From NCBI RefSeq assembly GCF_005954645.2, contig NZ_CP040695.2, forward strand, positions 2,356,001 through 2,420,000: a DNA stretch of 64,000 nucleotides, in the 5' to 3' direction. Source of the stretch: Nocardioides sp. S-1144 (lineage in GTDB: Bacteria; Actinomycetota; Actinomycetes; Propionibacteriales; Nocardioidaceae). The stretch's first letter is position 1, and each line of letters starts with the position of its first letter. Below are positions 1-9,917 of this stretch, in pieces. The notes below the pieces were generated by a model. That model was not told where the DNA came from. It saw only the letters and a program-made list of their open reading frames with translations, and searched no databases. A program made the translations under genes and the position numbers.

Positions 1-150
1 GTCCACGACGGCGCCCCGCCGGCCGAGGACGCCGTCCCCGGCCACCACCACGACGGCCACCACCACGACGACCACGACCACCCCTCCGCCGGACGGCGGC
101 ACGACCACGCGCCGCTGGTGCGCTCACCCCTGGAAGGCGGCGAGCGGTGA
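1..150 (+). CDS. Metal ABC transporter component, C-terminal tail (partial)
   Basis: An open frame enters from the left edge and ends at a TGA (148-150). The 49 visible residues are a disordered tail packed with His-Asp clusters such as HHHDGHHHDDHDH. The next gene is the permease, started by a GTGA overlap, so this is most likely the C-terminus of the ATP-binding subunit (ZnuC/AztA type). No catalytic motif is inside the window, so the subunit assignment rests on context. His-rich tails on such subunits are usually read as zinc-binding or metal-sensing. Confidence 0.6.
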   Translation, partial: VHDGAPPAEDAVPGHHHDGHHHDDHDHPSAGRRHDHAPLVRSPLEGGER

Positions 151-1148
151 ACGCGGCCGAGCTGTTCAGCTACCCGTTCATGCAGCGCGCGCTGCTCGCC
201 GCGCTGTTCACCGGCCTCGCGGCGCCGGCGATCGGCACCTACCTCGTGCAGCGCCGGCTCGCGCTGATGGGCGACGGGATCGGTCACGTCGCGGTCACCG
301 GCGTCGCGCTGGGGCTGGTGACCGGGTGGTCGCCCACCTGGACGGCGGTGGTCATCGCCGTGCTCGGCGCGGTCCTCATCGAGGTGATCCGCGAGCGCGG
401 GCACACCAACGGCGACGTCGCGCTCGCGCTGCTGTTCTACGGCGGGCTCGCCGGCGGCGTCCTGGTCACCGGGCTGGGCGGGCAGAGCGCCGCCCAGCTG
501 CAGCAGTACCTCTTCGGCTCGATCACCACGATCTCGGCCGGCGACGTCATCGTCACGATGGTCCTCGCCGCGCTGGTGATCCTGGTGTGCGTCGGGCTCG
601 CTCCCCAGCTGTTCGCCGTCGCCCAGGACCCCGAGTTCGCGCGGGTCGCGGGACTGCGGGTGCGGGTCTACAACGTGCTGGTCGCGGTGCTGGCGGCGGT
701 CAGCGTGACGGTTGCGATGCGCACCGTCGGCCTGCTCCTCGTCTCGGCGCTGATGGTGGTGCCGGTCGCGACGTCGCAGCAGCTCTCGCGCACCTTCCGC
801 GCCACGCTGGTCTCCGCGATGGCGCTCGGCTGCCTGGCGTCGGTCGGCGGGCTGACCATCTCGGCGTTCGCGTCCTACCACGCCACCGTCGCCCCGGGCC
901 CGACGATCGTGCTGCTCTCCCTGGCCGGCTTCGTCGTCACCTGGCCGATCGGCGCCTGGCTGCGCCACCGCGCCCGGCTGCGCGCGCCGTTCGCCGACGA
1001 GCCGGTCGGCCACGACGTCACCGACACCCACCCGCACGACCACGGGCCGACCTGCGGCCACGTCGCCGTCCCGCACGACGACCACGTCGACTACGTGCAC
1101 GACGGCCACCGGCACGCCCCGCACGGCGCCCACTACGACGAGCACTGA
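147..1148 (+). CDS. Metal (zinc/manganese) ABC transporter permease, ZnuB family
   Basis: This 333-residue polytopic membrane protein has the ABC-3 permease pattern: an N-terminal amphipathic start (about residues 1-12), a first helix rich in Ala/Leu, the loop GDGIGHVAVTGVALG (about 43-57) typical of ZnuB/MntB permeases, and seven to nine hydrophobic segments to about residue 275. It imports a divalent metal across the plasma membrane with the ATPase encoded just upstream. The GTG start overlaps the upstream stop by 4 bp, implying translational coupling. The last 55 residues form a His/Asp-rich tail (for example HPHDHGPTCGH), which supports zinc as substrate, although manganese cannot be excluded. 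No Zur box was identified because the operon promoter lies outside the window. Confidence 0.85.
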   Translation: MNAAELFSYPFMQRALLAALFTGLAAPAIGTYLVQRRLALMGDGIGHVAVTGVALGLVTGWSPTWTAVVIAVLGAVLIEVIRERGHTNGDVALALLFYGGLAGGVLVTGLGGQSAAQLQQYLFGSITTISAGDVIVTMVLAALVILVCVGLAPQLFAVAQDPEFARVAGLRVRVYNVLVAVLAAVSVTVAMRTVGLLLVSALMVVPVATSQQLSRTFRATLVSAMALGCLASVGGLTISAFASYHATVAPGPTIVLLSLAGFVVTWPIGAWLRHRARLRAPFADEPVGHDVTDTHPHDHGPTCGHVAVPHDDHVDYVHDGHRHAPHGAHYDEH

Positions 1149-1186
1149 GCGAGGGGCCGGCGACCCTGCGAGCCGGTGCCCTCGCT

Positions 1187-1331
1187 GCTGGTGGTCGAGC
1201 GAGCGGCGCGGCTGAGGAACGACGCCGCGACCCGCGTGTCGAGCCCCCTGGAGCCGATCCCGGGAACGCACCTGGGGCCATGGAGCGCGGCCGGGATCTC
1301 GACTCGCGGTGACGACGTCCCCGCGGCTCGA
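1187..1331. repeat. Two adjacent imperfect palindromes in an intergenic spacer
   Basis: The spacer between the permease and a tiny gene holds two imperfect stem-loops, each with an 11-nt loop. The first pairs CGCGGC (1207-1212) with GCCGCG (1224-1229) and has flanking GGTCGA/TCGAG arms. The second pairs 1299-1309 with 1321-1331, with two mismatches in 11. They resemble the TCGAG-containing intergenic palindromes I associate with Nocardioides-type genomes, but that similarity is from memory. They could also act as terminators for the metal-transport operon, although no T-tract follows. Confidence 0.35.
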
Positions 1332-1386
1332 TCACCGGGTGTCGAGACCCCTGGCCGACGGTCCGTCACCGGCGTAGCGTCAGTCC

Positions 1387-1524
1387 ATGGCCCAGCCCAG
1401 GTTCACCCACCTCCCGGAACCGGTCCGGCTCGAGGACACCGTCACCTCCGAGGACGAGCCGATCAGCGAGCCCGCGATGGTGCTGGTCGAGGACGGCTGG
1501 ATCGTGCGCAACGCCGGAGGCTGA
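1387..1524 (+). CDS. Small conserved-looking hypothetical protein (45 aa)
   Basis: A 45-codon frame starts MAQPRFTHLPEPVRLEDTVT and ends IVRNAGG. It is acidic and compact with no membrane segment or Cys motif. I do not recognise a function. There is no Shine-Dalgarno sequence, but TAGCGT (1375-1380) lies 6 nt upstream of the ATG and would fit a -10 element of a leaderless transcript. Codon choice is strongly GC at third positions, as in neighbouring genes. It lies convergent to uppS. The frame is short enough to be chance, so confidence is moderate. Confidence 0.45.
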   Translation: MAQPRFTHLPEPVRLEDTVTSEDEPISEPAMVLVEDGWIVRNAGG

Positions 1525-1589
1525 GGTCTCGAGGCCGGTTCCCGAGGTCGCTCACGCGGGCATCCGCTCGCCGGCTCGTGGATCCCGCG

Positions 1590-2387
1590 TCAGGCCTTCC
1601 CGTAGCGCCGGTCGCGCTCGGCGTAGATCTCGATGGCCCGCCACAGCGCGAGCCGGTCGACGTCGGGCCAGAGGACGTCGGTGAAGACCATCTCGGCGTA
1701 CGCGGCCTGCCAGAGCATGTAGTTCGACAGCCGCTGCTCCCCCGAGGTGCGCCAGATCATGTCGGCGTCGGAGACCTCGGGGACGTAGAGGTGCTTGGCG
1801 AAGGTCTTCTCGTCGACCTTGTCGGGGTTGAGCCGGCCGGCGGCGACCTCGCGGGCGATGGAGCGGGCGGCGTCGGCGAGCTCGGCGCGGCCGCCGTAGT
1901 TGACGCACATGGTGAGGGTGAGGACGTCGTTGTCGCGGGTCAGCTCCTCGGCGACCTGGAGCTCCGTGATGACCGACTTCCACAGGCGCGGGGCGCGGCC
2001 AGCCCAGCGGACCCGGACGCCGAGCTCGTGCATCTGGTCGCGCCGGCGCCGGATGACGTCGCGGTTGAAGCCCATGAGGAAGCGCACCTCGTCGGGCGAG
2101 CGGGTCCAGTTCTCGGTGGAGAAGGCGTAGGCGGAGATCGCCCTGACGCCGATCTCGATGGCGCCCTCGACGACGTCGAACAGCGACGCCTCGCCCATCT
2201 CGTGCCCGCGGGTGCGGGGCAGCCCGCGGTCCTTGGCCCACCGGCCGTTGCCGTCCATCACGATGGCGACGTGCCGCGGCACGAGCTCCCTCGGGAGCTC
2301 CGGCGGGCGCGCCCCGGTGGGGTGCGGCGTGGGGGGTCGGACGGCGCGCTTCACGATCGCCCACCCTAGACCGGGGGCGGGGGTCAC
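1590..2387 (-). CDS. uppS: Isoprenyl transferase (undecaprenyl/decaprenyl diphosphate synthase)
   Basis: This cytosolic cis-prenyltransferase elongates farnesyl- or geranyl-diphosphate with isopentenyl diphosphate to make the polyprenyl lipid carrier for cell-wall synthesis. The family signature MDGNGRWAK is at residues 44-52, with the catalytic Asp at 45, preceded by RHVAIV. The C-terminal motif [19 protein letters not shown] carries the conserved Arg and Ser residues that bind IPP. At 265 aa it has the normal size plus a short N-terminal extension. The GTG start overlaps the recO stop by 4 bp, so it is translated as the last gene of a hydrolase-recO-uppS operon, a common actinobacterial arrangement. 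Confidence 0.95.
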   Translation of the reverse strand: MTPAPGLGWAIVKRAVRPPTPHPTGARPPELPRELVPRHVAIVMDGNGRWAKDRGLPRTRGHEMGEASLFDVVEGAIEIGVRAISAYAFSTENWTRSPDEVRFLMGFNRDVIRRRRDQMHELGVRVRWAGRAPRLWKSVITELQVAEELTRDNDVLTLTMCVNYGGRAELADAARSIAREVAAGRLNPDKVDEKTFAKHLYVPEVSDADMIWRTSGEQRLSNYMLWQAAYAEMVFTDVLWPDVDRLALWRAIEIYAERDRRYGKA

Positions 2388-3112
2388 CGCTCGACGTGCT
2401 CCATCGAGCGCAGCTGCCGCTCGAGGTGCCAGGAGAGGAACGCCGAGATCAGGCCGCTGGCCTCGCGCAGGTGGCGCGGGTCGGCGGCGTCGACGTGTGC
2501 CCAGTCACCGGCGAGCAGGGCCCCCATCAGCACCAGCGTCTCGGGGGCCGGGGCCGCCGAGCCGGGCACCCGGCAGGTGCTGCACAGGACGCCACCCATC
2601 GACGGGTTGAACCACCGGTGCGGGCCCTCCCGACCGCAGTGCGCGCACCCGTCGAACGACGGCGCCCACCCGGCGACGGCCAGCGAGCGCAACAGGTAGG
2701 AGTCGAGGACCTGGCCGGGCCGCCGCTCGGGCAGGGTGAGGGCGCGCAGGCCGCCGACGAGGAGCAGGAACTGCTGGAGCGCGGGCTCCTTCTCCTCGGT
2801 GACCAGCCGCTCGGCGGTCTCGAGCATCGCGGTGCCGGAGGTGTAGCGCTCGTAGTCGTTGCCCAGGCCGGCGTGGAACAACGACCGCGTCTCGGCCTGC
2901 GTGACGATGTCGAGGGAGCGACCCTCGGCGAGCTGGAGGTCGACGTGGGTGAACGGCTCCAGCCGCGACCCGAACTTCGACGTCGTGCGCCGCACGCCCT
3001 TGGCGACCGCCCGGACCCGTCCGTGGTGCCGGGTCAGCAGGGTGATGATGCGGTCGGCCTCCCCCAGCTTGTGGGTGCGCAGCACGACCGCCTCGTCGCG
3101 GTAGACGGGCAC
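2384..3112 (-). CDS. recO: DNA repair protein RecO
   Basis: RecO loads RecA on SSB-coated single strands together with RecF and RecR in gap repair. The N-terminal OB-fold begins [20 protein letters not shown], the typical family opening. The middle is helical, and a four-cysteine zinc finger (CAHCG ... CSTC) lies near residues 155-180. I place the start at the GTG whose product begins MPVYRDEAV, because upstream residues are not family-like; the protein is then 242 aa. Its stop overlaps the uppS start (GTGA). A 19-bp gap separates it from the upstream hydrolase gene. Confidence 0.93.
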   Translation of the reverse strand: MPVYRDEAVVLRTHKLGEADRIITLLTRHHGRVRAVAKGVRRTTSKFGSRLEPFTHVDLQLAEGRSLDIVTQAETRSLFHAGLGNDYERYTSGTAMLETAERLVTEEKEPALQQFLLLVGGLRALTLPERRPGQVLDSYLLRSLAVAGWAPSFDGCAHCGREGPHRWFNPSMGGVLCSTCRVPGSAAPAPETLVLMGALLAGDWAHVDAADPRHLREASGLISAFLSWHLERQLRSMEHVER

Positions 3113-3131
3113 CGCCCCAGTCTGACAGGAC

Positions 3132-4028
3132 TCAGGTGAGCGGGCCGGCACGGCGCGCACGCCGCGGCCCCCGGACCGGGCCGGACGCCGTCCGCGGGGT
3201 CCGGGCCCAGCAGCCCTGGGCGAACTCCACGGCCTCGCGGTCGAGCCGCTCGGGCCAGAACCGCCACTCCAGGATGTGGTGGGCGCGCACGAAGCGCGCG
3301 TTCGGCATCTCCTCGGCCAGCATCGCCGCGTCGGCGGCCGGGTGGATCGGGTCGGAGGGGTGCCCGACCACCAGCGCCGGCATGGTCATCGCGCGGCGCT
3401 GCCGCGACGACGGCGCCATCCGGCCGAAGAAGAGCCCGTGGACGACGGCCCCCATCGCGTCGGCGCGCTGGTTGCAGGCGTCCAGCGCGATCCCGGCCCA
3501 GAACGGCACCAGCCCGCGCGGCACCGGCCGGGTGGCCTTGCGCAGCCCGGTCACGGTGAACGGAAGGAACCGGGCGGCGAACATCAGCGGCGCGCAGACC
3601 AGGATGCCCGCCTCGACGGCGTTGTCGAGGACCGGCATCTCCAGCAGCAGCCCGCGCACCCGCTCGGGGGCGATGGCGGCGACCTCGAGCGCGGCGTTCG
3701 CGCCGAGCGAGGTGCCACCGATGACGGCCTCGGGTGCGCCGAGGTGGTCGAGCAGCGCGACGACCTGCTCGCCGAACGCCGTCACCGAGTAGACGAGCGG
3801 GTCGGCGGGCCGGTCGGAGCGGCCGTGGCCGAGCAGGTCGAGGGTGACGACGTGCAGGCCCTCGGCGGCCAGGGCCCGGGCCAGGGGCTGCTGCATCCGG
3901 CGCGGCAGGAGCTGTCCGGGGAGCAGCACCACCCAGGAGTCGCCGCCGCCGTACTCGGTGTACTCGAGGCGGTCGCGGCCCGAGCCGCTCTCGAGGAAGA
4001 ACTGACCGATGCGCTCGGAGACCAGCAT
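3132..4028 (-). CDS. Alpha/beta-fold hydrolase
   Basis: A 298-residue soluble alpha/beta hydrolase. The nucleophile elbow is GGTSLG with Ser about 107. The strand-turn LLGHGRSDRP (about 65-74) is typical of the family, the acid is probably the Asp in HPSDPIHP, and the catalytic His lies in RAHHILEW. Upstream oxyanion-hole residues are in LLPGQLLPRR. The substrate cannot be told from sequence; esterase, lipase or C-C hydrolase are all possible. It is the first gene of a short operon with recO and uppS (19-bp gap). The basic tail RGPRRARRAGPLT is unlikely to be structured. Confidence 0.8.
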   Translation of the reverse strand: MLVSERIGQFFLESGSGRDRLEYTEYGGGDSWVVLLPGQLLPRRMQQPLARALAAEGLHVVTLDLLGHGRSDRPADPLVYSVTAFGEQVVALLDHLGAPEAVIGGTSLGANAALEVAAIAPERVRGLLLEMPVLDNAVEAGILVCAPLMFAARFLPFTVTGLRKATRPVPRGLVPFWAGIALDACNQRADAMGAVVHGLFFGRMAPSSRQRRAMTMPALVVGHPSDPIHPAADAAMLAEEMPNARFVRAHHILEWRFWPERLDREAVEFAQGCWARTPRTASGPVRGPRRARRAGPLT

Positions 4029-4136
4029 GGGGTGAGGCTACGACACCAACGAGGCTCCCCACCGACGCCGGACGACGGCCGGCCGGGCCCCGTACCCGGG
4101 ACCCGACCGACCGTCGCTCGGTGACGTCGCGCAGGC

Positions 4137-5075
4137 TCAGCCCGCGTTGTTGCCCGAGGTGTTGATGCTGCCGTTGACCCCGCGCGGGTAGAACCCGCCC
4201 TTCCGCGACTTCTCCGGGGTCAGGTACACGATGTTGAGGACCTGACCCGGCGTCCGGGAGAAGGCGATGCCGTTCCGGTCGGTCGGGACCAGGTTCGACA
4301 GCCACTTCTTGCGGCCGATCCCCTGGTCGAGGCTCTTGCGGCCGTCGAGGGAGTCGCGGGCGTCGGAGATGGCGCCGGCCTCCTTGTTGAGACCCTTGGT
4401 CGCCAGCAGGGTCCGGACGATCCCGGCGTGGTAGGCCTCGACGGCGAGGATGCCGGCGGAGGCGTCCAGGTAGGTCTTGTTGGTGATCAGCGGCGCGGCA
4501 CCCTTGTAGGCCGTGACGCCGACGTCCTCGAAGATGAAGGCGGCCAGCAGGAAGTTGTTCTCGTTGGCGAACGGGTCGAACGTCTGGCCCTCCCCGATCA
4601 GCCCCGCCGCCCGTGCCGCCGCGGTGAAGCTCTGCCGCAGGTTGATCTGCGGCCGCGCCACCTTCGCCCCGCCCAGCGCCGTGCGCAGGAACCGCACGTG
4701 GTCGAGCTCGTCCATCGCGATCTCGCGGGCGTAGCTGCGGATCGCCGGTGTGGCGAAGCTGACCTCGCGGCCGCCGGTGACCCCACCCTTGTCGCCCTTG
4801 CCGGACGTCAGCTTGTCGGACAGGCTCTTGCCGAAGGCGGCCTGCTGGTAGAACTCCGCCTCGAGGTACTCCAGGTTGAGCGCGAAGTTCAGGATCGCCC
4901 CGTCGCTCGGTGCGGCGGCGGCCGCGGCGGCGGAGTCCGGAACGAGCCCGCCGAGGGCTCCCGCCCCCAGCACGCCCAGACCGCCGATGCCGGCGGACTT
5001 GAGGAAGATCCGGCGATCTGCCTCACTCTCGGAACTGCGCTCGATCATCTGCTTGACGACTGTCTTGCCGAACAT
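4137..5075 (-). CDS. Tat-exported ferritin-like domain protein (Pcc13-62 type)
   Basis: I start the gene at the ATG giving MFGKTVVKQ, which has an AAGGAG ribosome site 6-7 nt upstream; this gives 312 aa. A twin-arginine signal reads ADRRIFLKSAG (about 20-30), followed by a Gly/Ala-rich hydrophobic stretch to about residue 55, so export folded through Tat is likely. The mature part is a helical ferritin-like domain with NFALNLEYLEAEFYQQAA and AREIAMDELDHVRFLR, whose Glu and His residues suit a di-iron four-helix bundle, as in desiccation-related PCC13-62 proteins. The role is unknown; stress or desiccation protection is inferred from the family. It stands alone with about 400 bp upstream. Confidence 0.8.
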   Translation of the reverse strand: MFGKTVVKQMIERSSESEADRRIFLKSAGIGGLGVLGAGALGGLVPDSAAAAAAAPSDGAILNFALNLEYLEAEFYQQAAFGKSLSDKLTSGKGDKGGVTGGREVSFATPAIRSYAREIAMDELDHVRFLRTALGGAKVARPQINLRQSFTAAARAAGLIGEGQTFDPFANENNFLLAAFIFEDVGVTAYKGAAPLITNKTYLDASAGILAVEAYHAGIVRTLLATKGLNKEAGAISDARDSLDGRKSLDQGIGRKKWLSNLVPTDRNGIAFSRTPGQVLNIVYLTPEKSRKGGFYPRGVNGSINTSGNNAG

Positions 5076-5474
5076 GTGGTGCTCCTTCACGTGGTTCGTC
5101 GTGGAACTGCGGGGGGTTCGGGGCGCGCTCGTACGAGGCCGGGCACGGGCACCGCTGCGCTGCCTCCTCGGGCAGCGCCGGGTGCGTGCTCCGGCCGCGC
5201 GACCGGCGGCGCGGGTCGGCCTCTTTCCTGCGCCGGACGGCGCTGACGGGACGGTGACGGGTCACCTGGCTCCGTCAACCGAAGCACCGCCGCCGCCGTC
5301 GTGTCACCACCCCCGATCCGCAGCGCCGCAATCCCATCCGTCGGGGTGAGGAGCGCCGTGGACATGTCGGTCGGGGGTGTTGCGTCGGACCCGGATCGGC
5401 GCTTCATTGGCCTCCGGGCGCCGTCCCGACCCGCTCGTGTGACCCTCCTGCCCCGCACCGCCCGGCCGACGAGA
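5076..5474. other. Divergent intergenic region
   Basis: This 399-bp spacer separates the ferritin-like gene and the Nramp gene and must hold both promoters. TTGACG (minus strand, near 5275) could be a -35 element, but no convincing -10 follows at 16-18 bp. I found no recognisable MntR, Fur or DtxR operator and no RNA structure. Confidence 0.4.
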
Positions 5475-6719
5475 ATGAGACCCTGCGTGTACCAGCAGTC
5501 CCCGAAGGTCAAGGCCCGGGCGCGCGTCCGCGGCCCGCTGCCGCTGCTCGGGCCCGCGTTCGTCACCGCCATCGCCTACGTCGACCCGGGGAACTTCGCG
5601 ACCAACGTGACGGCCGGCTCGACGTTCGGCTACCTGCTGGTGTGGGTCGTCGTCGTCAGCAACCTGATGGCGATGCTGATCCAGTACCTCTCGGCCAAGG
5701 CCGGCATCGCGACCGGCCGGAGCCTGCCCGCGCTGTGCCGCGAGCACTTCCCGCGCCGGGTCACCCGGGGCCTGTGGCTGCAGGGTGAGCTGGTGGCGAT
5801 CGCCACCGACCTGGCCGAGGTGGTCGGCGGTGCCATCGCCCTCAAGCTGCTCTTCGACGTCCCGCTGCTCGCCGGCGGCCTGATCACCGCCGGGGTCGCC
5901 TTCGGGCTGCTGGCGCTGCAGACCCGCGGGCACCGCCCGTTCGAGGTCGCCATCACCGGCCTGCTCCTCGTCATCCTGGTGGGCTTCCTCTACGACGTCC
6001 TGCACAGCGGGCTGCAGCCGCTGGCGCTCCTCGACGGCACCGTCCCGAGGTTCGAGGGCAGCGACAGCGTGCTGCTCGCGGCCGGCATGCTCGGGGCCAC
6101 CGTGATGCCGCACGCGATCTACCTCCACGGGGCCCTGACGAGCCGGCGCTACGTGCGCACCACGGAGGACCAGCGACTGGGACTGCTGCGCAGCCAGCGC
6201 ACCGACGTCGTGGTCGCGATGACGATCGCCGGCCTGATGAACCTGGCGCTGCTCGTCGTCGCGGCCTCGGTGCTGCGCGGCGGCGACCCGGTGACGACGA
6301 TCGAGGGCGCGCACGCCGGGCTCGGCGCCGCCCTCGGTCCGACGGCCGCCCTGCTCTTCGCCCTGGCCCTGCTCGCCTCCGGGTTCGCCTCCTCCAGCGT
6401 CGGCACCCTCTCGGGGCAGATCGTGATGGAGGGCTTCCTCGAGGTCCGGATCCCGTTGGTGGTGCGGCGGCTCGTCGCCCTCACGCCGGCGCTGGTCGTC
6501 CTGGCCCTCGGCGTCGACCCGACGCGCGCGCTGGTGGTCTCCCAGGTCGTGCTCTCCTTCGGGATCCCGTTCGCCCTGGTGCCGCTGATCCTCTTCACGA
6601 GGCGTCCCGACGTGATGGGCCGCCTGGTCAACCGTCGGGTCACGACCCAGGTGGCCTGGGCGGTGGCGGCGGTGATCATCGCGTTGAACCTCACCCTGAT
6701 CTACCTCACGCTCACCTGA
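5475..6719 (+). CDS. Nramp family divalent metal transporter (MntH-like)
   Basis: A proton-coupled importer of Mn2+ or Fe2+ across the plasma membrane. The hallmark TM1 motif DPGN is at residues 37-40 (AYVDPGNFATN), and the TM6 metal-binding motif MPHAIYLHG is present. About eleven hydrophobic segments span the protein, and 414 aa is normal. The ATG chosen gives MRPCVYQQ; a GTG four codons downstream (5487) is an equally reasonable start and has a weak GAGA upstream. The gene is divergent from a ferritin-like gene, an iron/manganese-flavoured neighbourhood. A hairpin follows the stop. Confidence 0.92.
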   Translation: MRPCVYQQSPKVKARARVRGPLPLLGPAFVTAIAYVDPGNFATNVTAGSTFGYLLVWVVVVSNLMAMLIQYLSAKAGIATGRSLPALCREHFPRRVTRGLWLQGELVAIATDLAEVVGGAIALKLLFDVPLLAGGLITAGVAFGLLALQTRGHRPFEVAITGLLLVILVGFLYDVLHSGLQPLALLDGTVPRFEGSDSVLLAAGMLGATVMPHAIYLHGALTSRRYVRTTEDQRLGLLRSQRTDVVVAMTIAGLMNLALLVVAASVLRGGDPVTTIEGAHAGLGAALGPTAALLFALALLASGFASSSVGTLSGQIVMEGFLEVRIPLVVRRLVALTPALVVLALGVDPTRALVVSQVVLSFGIPFALVPLILFTRRPDVMGRLVNRRVTTQVAWAVAAVIIALNLTLIYLTLT

Positions 6720-6720
6720 G

Positions 6721-6739
6721 GGCGCCATCCGTTGGCGCC
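6721..6739 (+). terminator. Stem-loop after the Nramp gene
   Basis: GGCGCCA and TGGCGCC form a perfect 7-bp stem with a TCCGT loop, beginning directly after the stop codon. There is no T-tract, as is usual in high-GC actinobacteria. A termination or mRNA-end role is inferred. Confidence 0.5.
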
Positions 6740-6790
6740 GTGGCGACGAACCCCTGGTGATCGCGTGATCGACGACCCTGGGGAGAGACC

Positions 6791-7024
6791 GTGCACCAGC
6801 GAGGACCCACACCCGAGCAGGACTCGCTGACCCCCCGTGAGGCCGAGATGATCGACCTCATCGCGGACGGGCTCAGCAACAAGGAGATCGCCGAGACCAC
6901 CGCGCTGTCGCCGAACTCGATCAAGTCGTTCATCCGCTCGGCCTACCGCAAGATCGGCGCCGAGAACCGCGACCACGCCATCGAGTGGGCCCTCGAGCGC
7001 CGCCACGGACGCGCCGTCGGCTGA
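6791..7024 (+). CDS. Stand-alone LuxR-type helix-turn-helix protein (77 aa)
   Basis: The whole protein is one GerE/LuxR DNA-binding domain: LTPREAEMIDLIADGLSNKE, then IAETTALSPNSIKSFIRSAYRK in two helices, then IGAENRDHAIEWAL. There is no receiver or sensor domain, so it acts either as a constitutive DNA-binding protein or as a partner of another factor. The GTG start has GGGGAGAG 6 nt upstream. It lies downstream of the Nramp gene, after a hairpin and a 51-bp gap, and convergent to leuA. Its regulon is unknown. Confidence 0.8.
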   Translation: MHQRGPTPEQDSLTPREAEMIDLIADGLSNKEIAETTALSPNSIKSFIRSAYRKIGAENRDHAIEWALERRHGRAVG

Positions 7025-7051
7025 GCGACCGCGCGTCCGTGCGGGGGGCGG

Positions 7052-8957
<1,906 letters not shown>

Positions 8958-9082
8958 GCCGGCTCGGCATGTGGGCGCCCGCCGCGATCACCCGTGCGGG
9001 TGCGATGCCCACCGGGGCTTCCGCGGTACGAAAGGAGCGTGCGGGTCCCGATCCCCGAGCCCGCCCGCCGGCAGGAGGAACG

Positions 9083-9253
9083 ATGACCGACCAGAGCAGG
9101 TGCCCGCGCTGCGGCGGCGCCCTCGTGCCCGTCCTCGTCGCCGACCCCCGCTCCGGGGAGGGCGACCTGCCCCTGCTGGCCGACCCGCCCGTGCGGGTCG
9201 TCTGCCCGGCCTGCGACCCCACGCCGACGCCGGTCGACGGCTTCACGACCTGA
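9083..9253 (+). CDS. Small zinc-ribbon-like protein (56 aa)
   Basis: The 56-codon frame has a GGAGGAACG ribosome site and begins MTDQSRCPRCGGALVPVLV. Two knuckles, CPRC (7-10) and CPAC (near 43-46), would bind one zinc ion in a rubredoxin or zinc-ribbon fold. The function is unknown; a nucleic-acid or protein adaptor is possible. It ends 11 bp inside the convergent HAD gene. Confidence 0.6.
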   Translation: MTDQSRCPRCGGALVPVLVADPRSGEGDLPLLADPPVRVVCPACDPTPTPVDGFTT

Positions 9254-9917
9254 GCAGCGACCCGGTCTCGACCAGCCGCCGCGCGAGGGTCGCGGCGTCG
9301 GCCACGACGTCGTGCGCGCCGGCGTCGCGCAGCTCGGCCTCGGCCAGGCCACCGGTGAGCACGCCGAGGCACGGGATCCCGGCGTCCGCCGCGGACTGCA
9401 CGTCCCAGACCGCGTCACCGACGAGGACGGCGCGCGAGCGGTCGGCGGTGCCGAGGGCGACCTCGACCAGCTCCCCGCTGGGCTTGCTCTGCTCGGCGTC
9501 CGAGCCGGTCACGACGCGGCCGAGGAGGTCGCGCGAGCCCGGGAGGACGTCGAGCAGCCGCTCGGTGAGGTCGCGGTCGCCCGAGCTGGCCAGGACGACG
9601 TCGAGACCGCGGGTGCGCATCGCCTCCAGCAGGTCCAGGGCGCCCTCGGTCGGCGTGATCGACCCGAACAGCCGGTCGAGGTGCTGCGGGTGGCGCTGGC
9701 GGACCTCGTCGCCGAGCGCCTGCTCGGTGGCCTGGCCGGCCGCCGCGGCGACCAGGCGGTCACCACCCATGCCGACGAGCCGGTGGATCCGGCGGGCGGG
9801 GACCTCCACACCGACGTCCTGGAAGGCGGCGTGCCAGGCCAGGACGTGGGTGTAGACGGAGTCGACGAGCGTGCCGTCGAGGTCGAGGACCACGGTGGTC
9901 ACCTCGGGTGTGGACAT
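9243..9917 (-). CDS. HAD family hydrolase (phosphatase/phosphoglucomutase-like)
   Basis: A 224-aa HAD-superfamily protein with intact motifs: the nucleophile LDLDGTLVDS near residue 11, motif II ASSGD, the Lys of QSKPSG and the acidic GDAVWDV. A helical cap lies between motifs I and II, as in the beta-phosphoglucomutase/PGP group. The substrate is unknown. The ATG overlaps the stop of the upstream YbdK-type gene by 4 bp, so the two are co-translated. Confidence 0.85.
   Translation of the reverse strand: MSTPEVTTVVLDLDGTLVDSVYTHVLAWHAAFQDVGVEVPARRIHRLVGMGGDRLVAAAAGQATEQALGDEVRQRHPQHLDRLFGSITPTEGALDLLEAMRTRGLDVVLASSGDRDLTERLLDVLPGSRDLLGRVVTGSDAEQSKPSGELVEVALGTADRSRAVLVGDAVWDVQSAADAGIPCLGVLTGGLAEAELRDAGAHDVVADAATLARRLVETGSLLRS

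Noticed and set aside
5087..5572. Minus-strand frame upstream of the ferritin-like gene
   Set aside because: Pro/Arg-rich, crosses the Nramp start, no motif; most likely non-coding.
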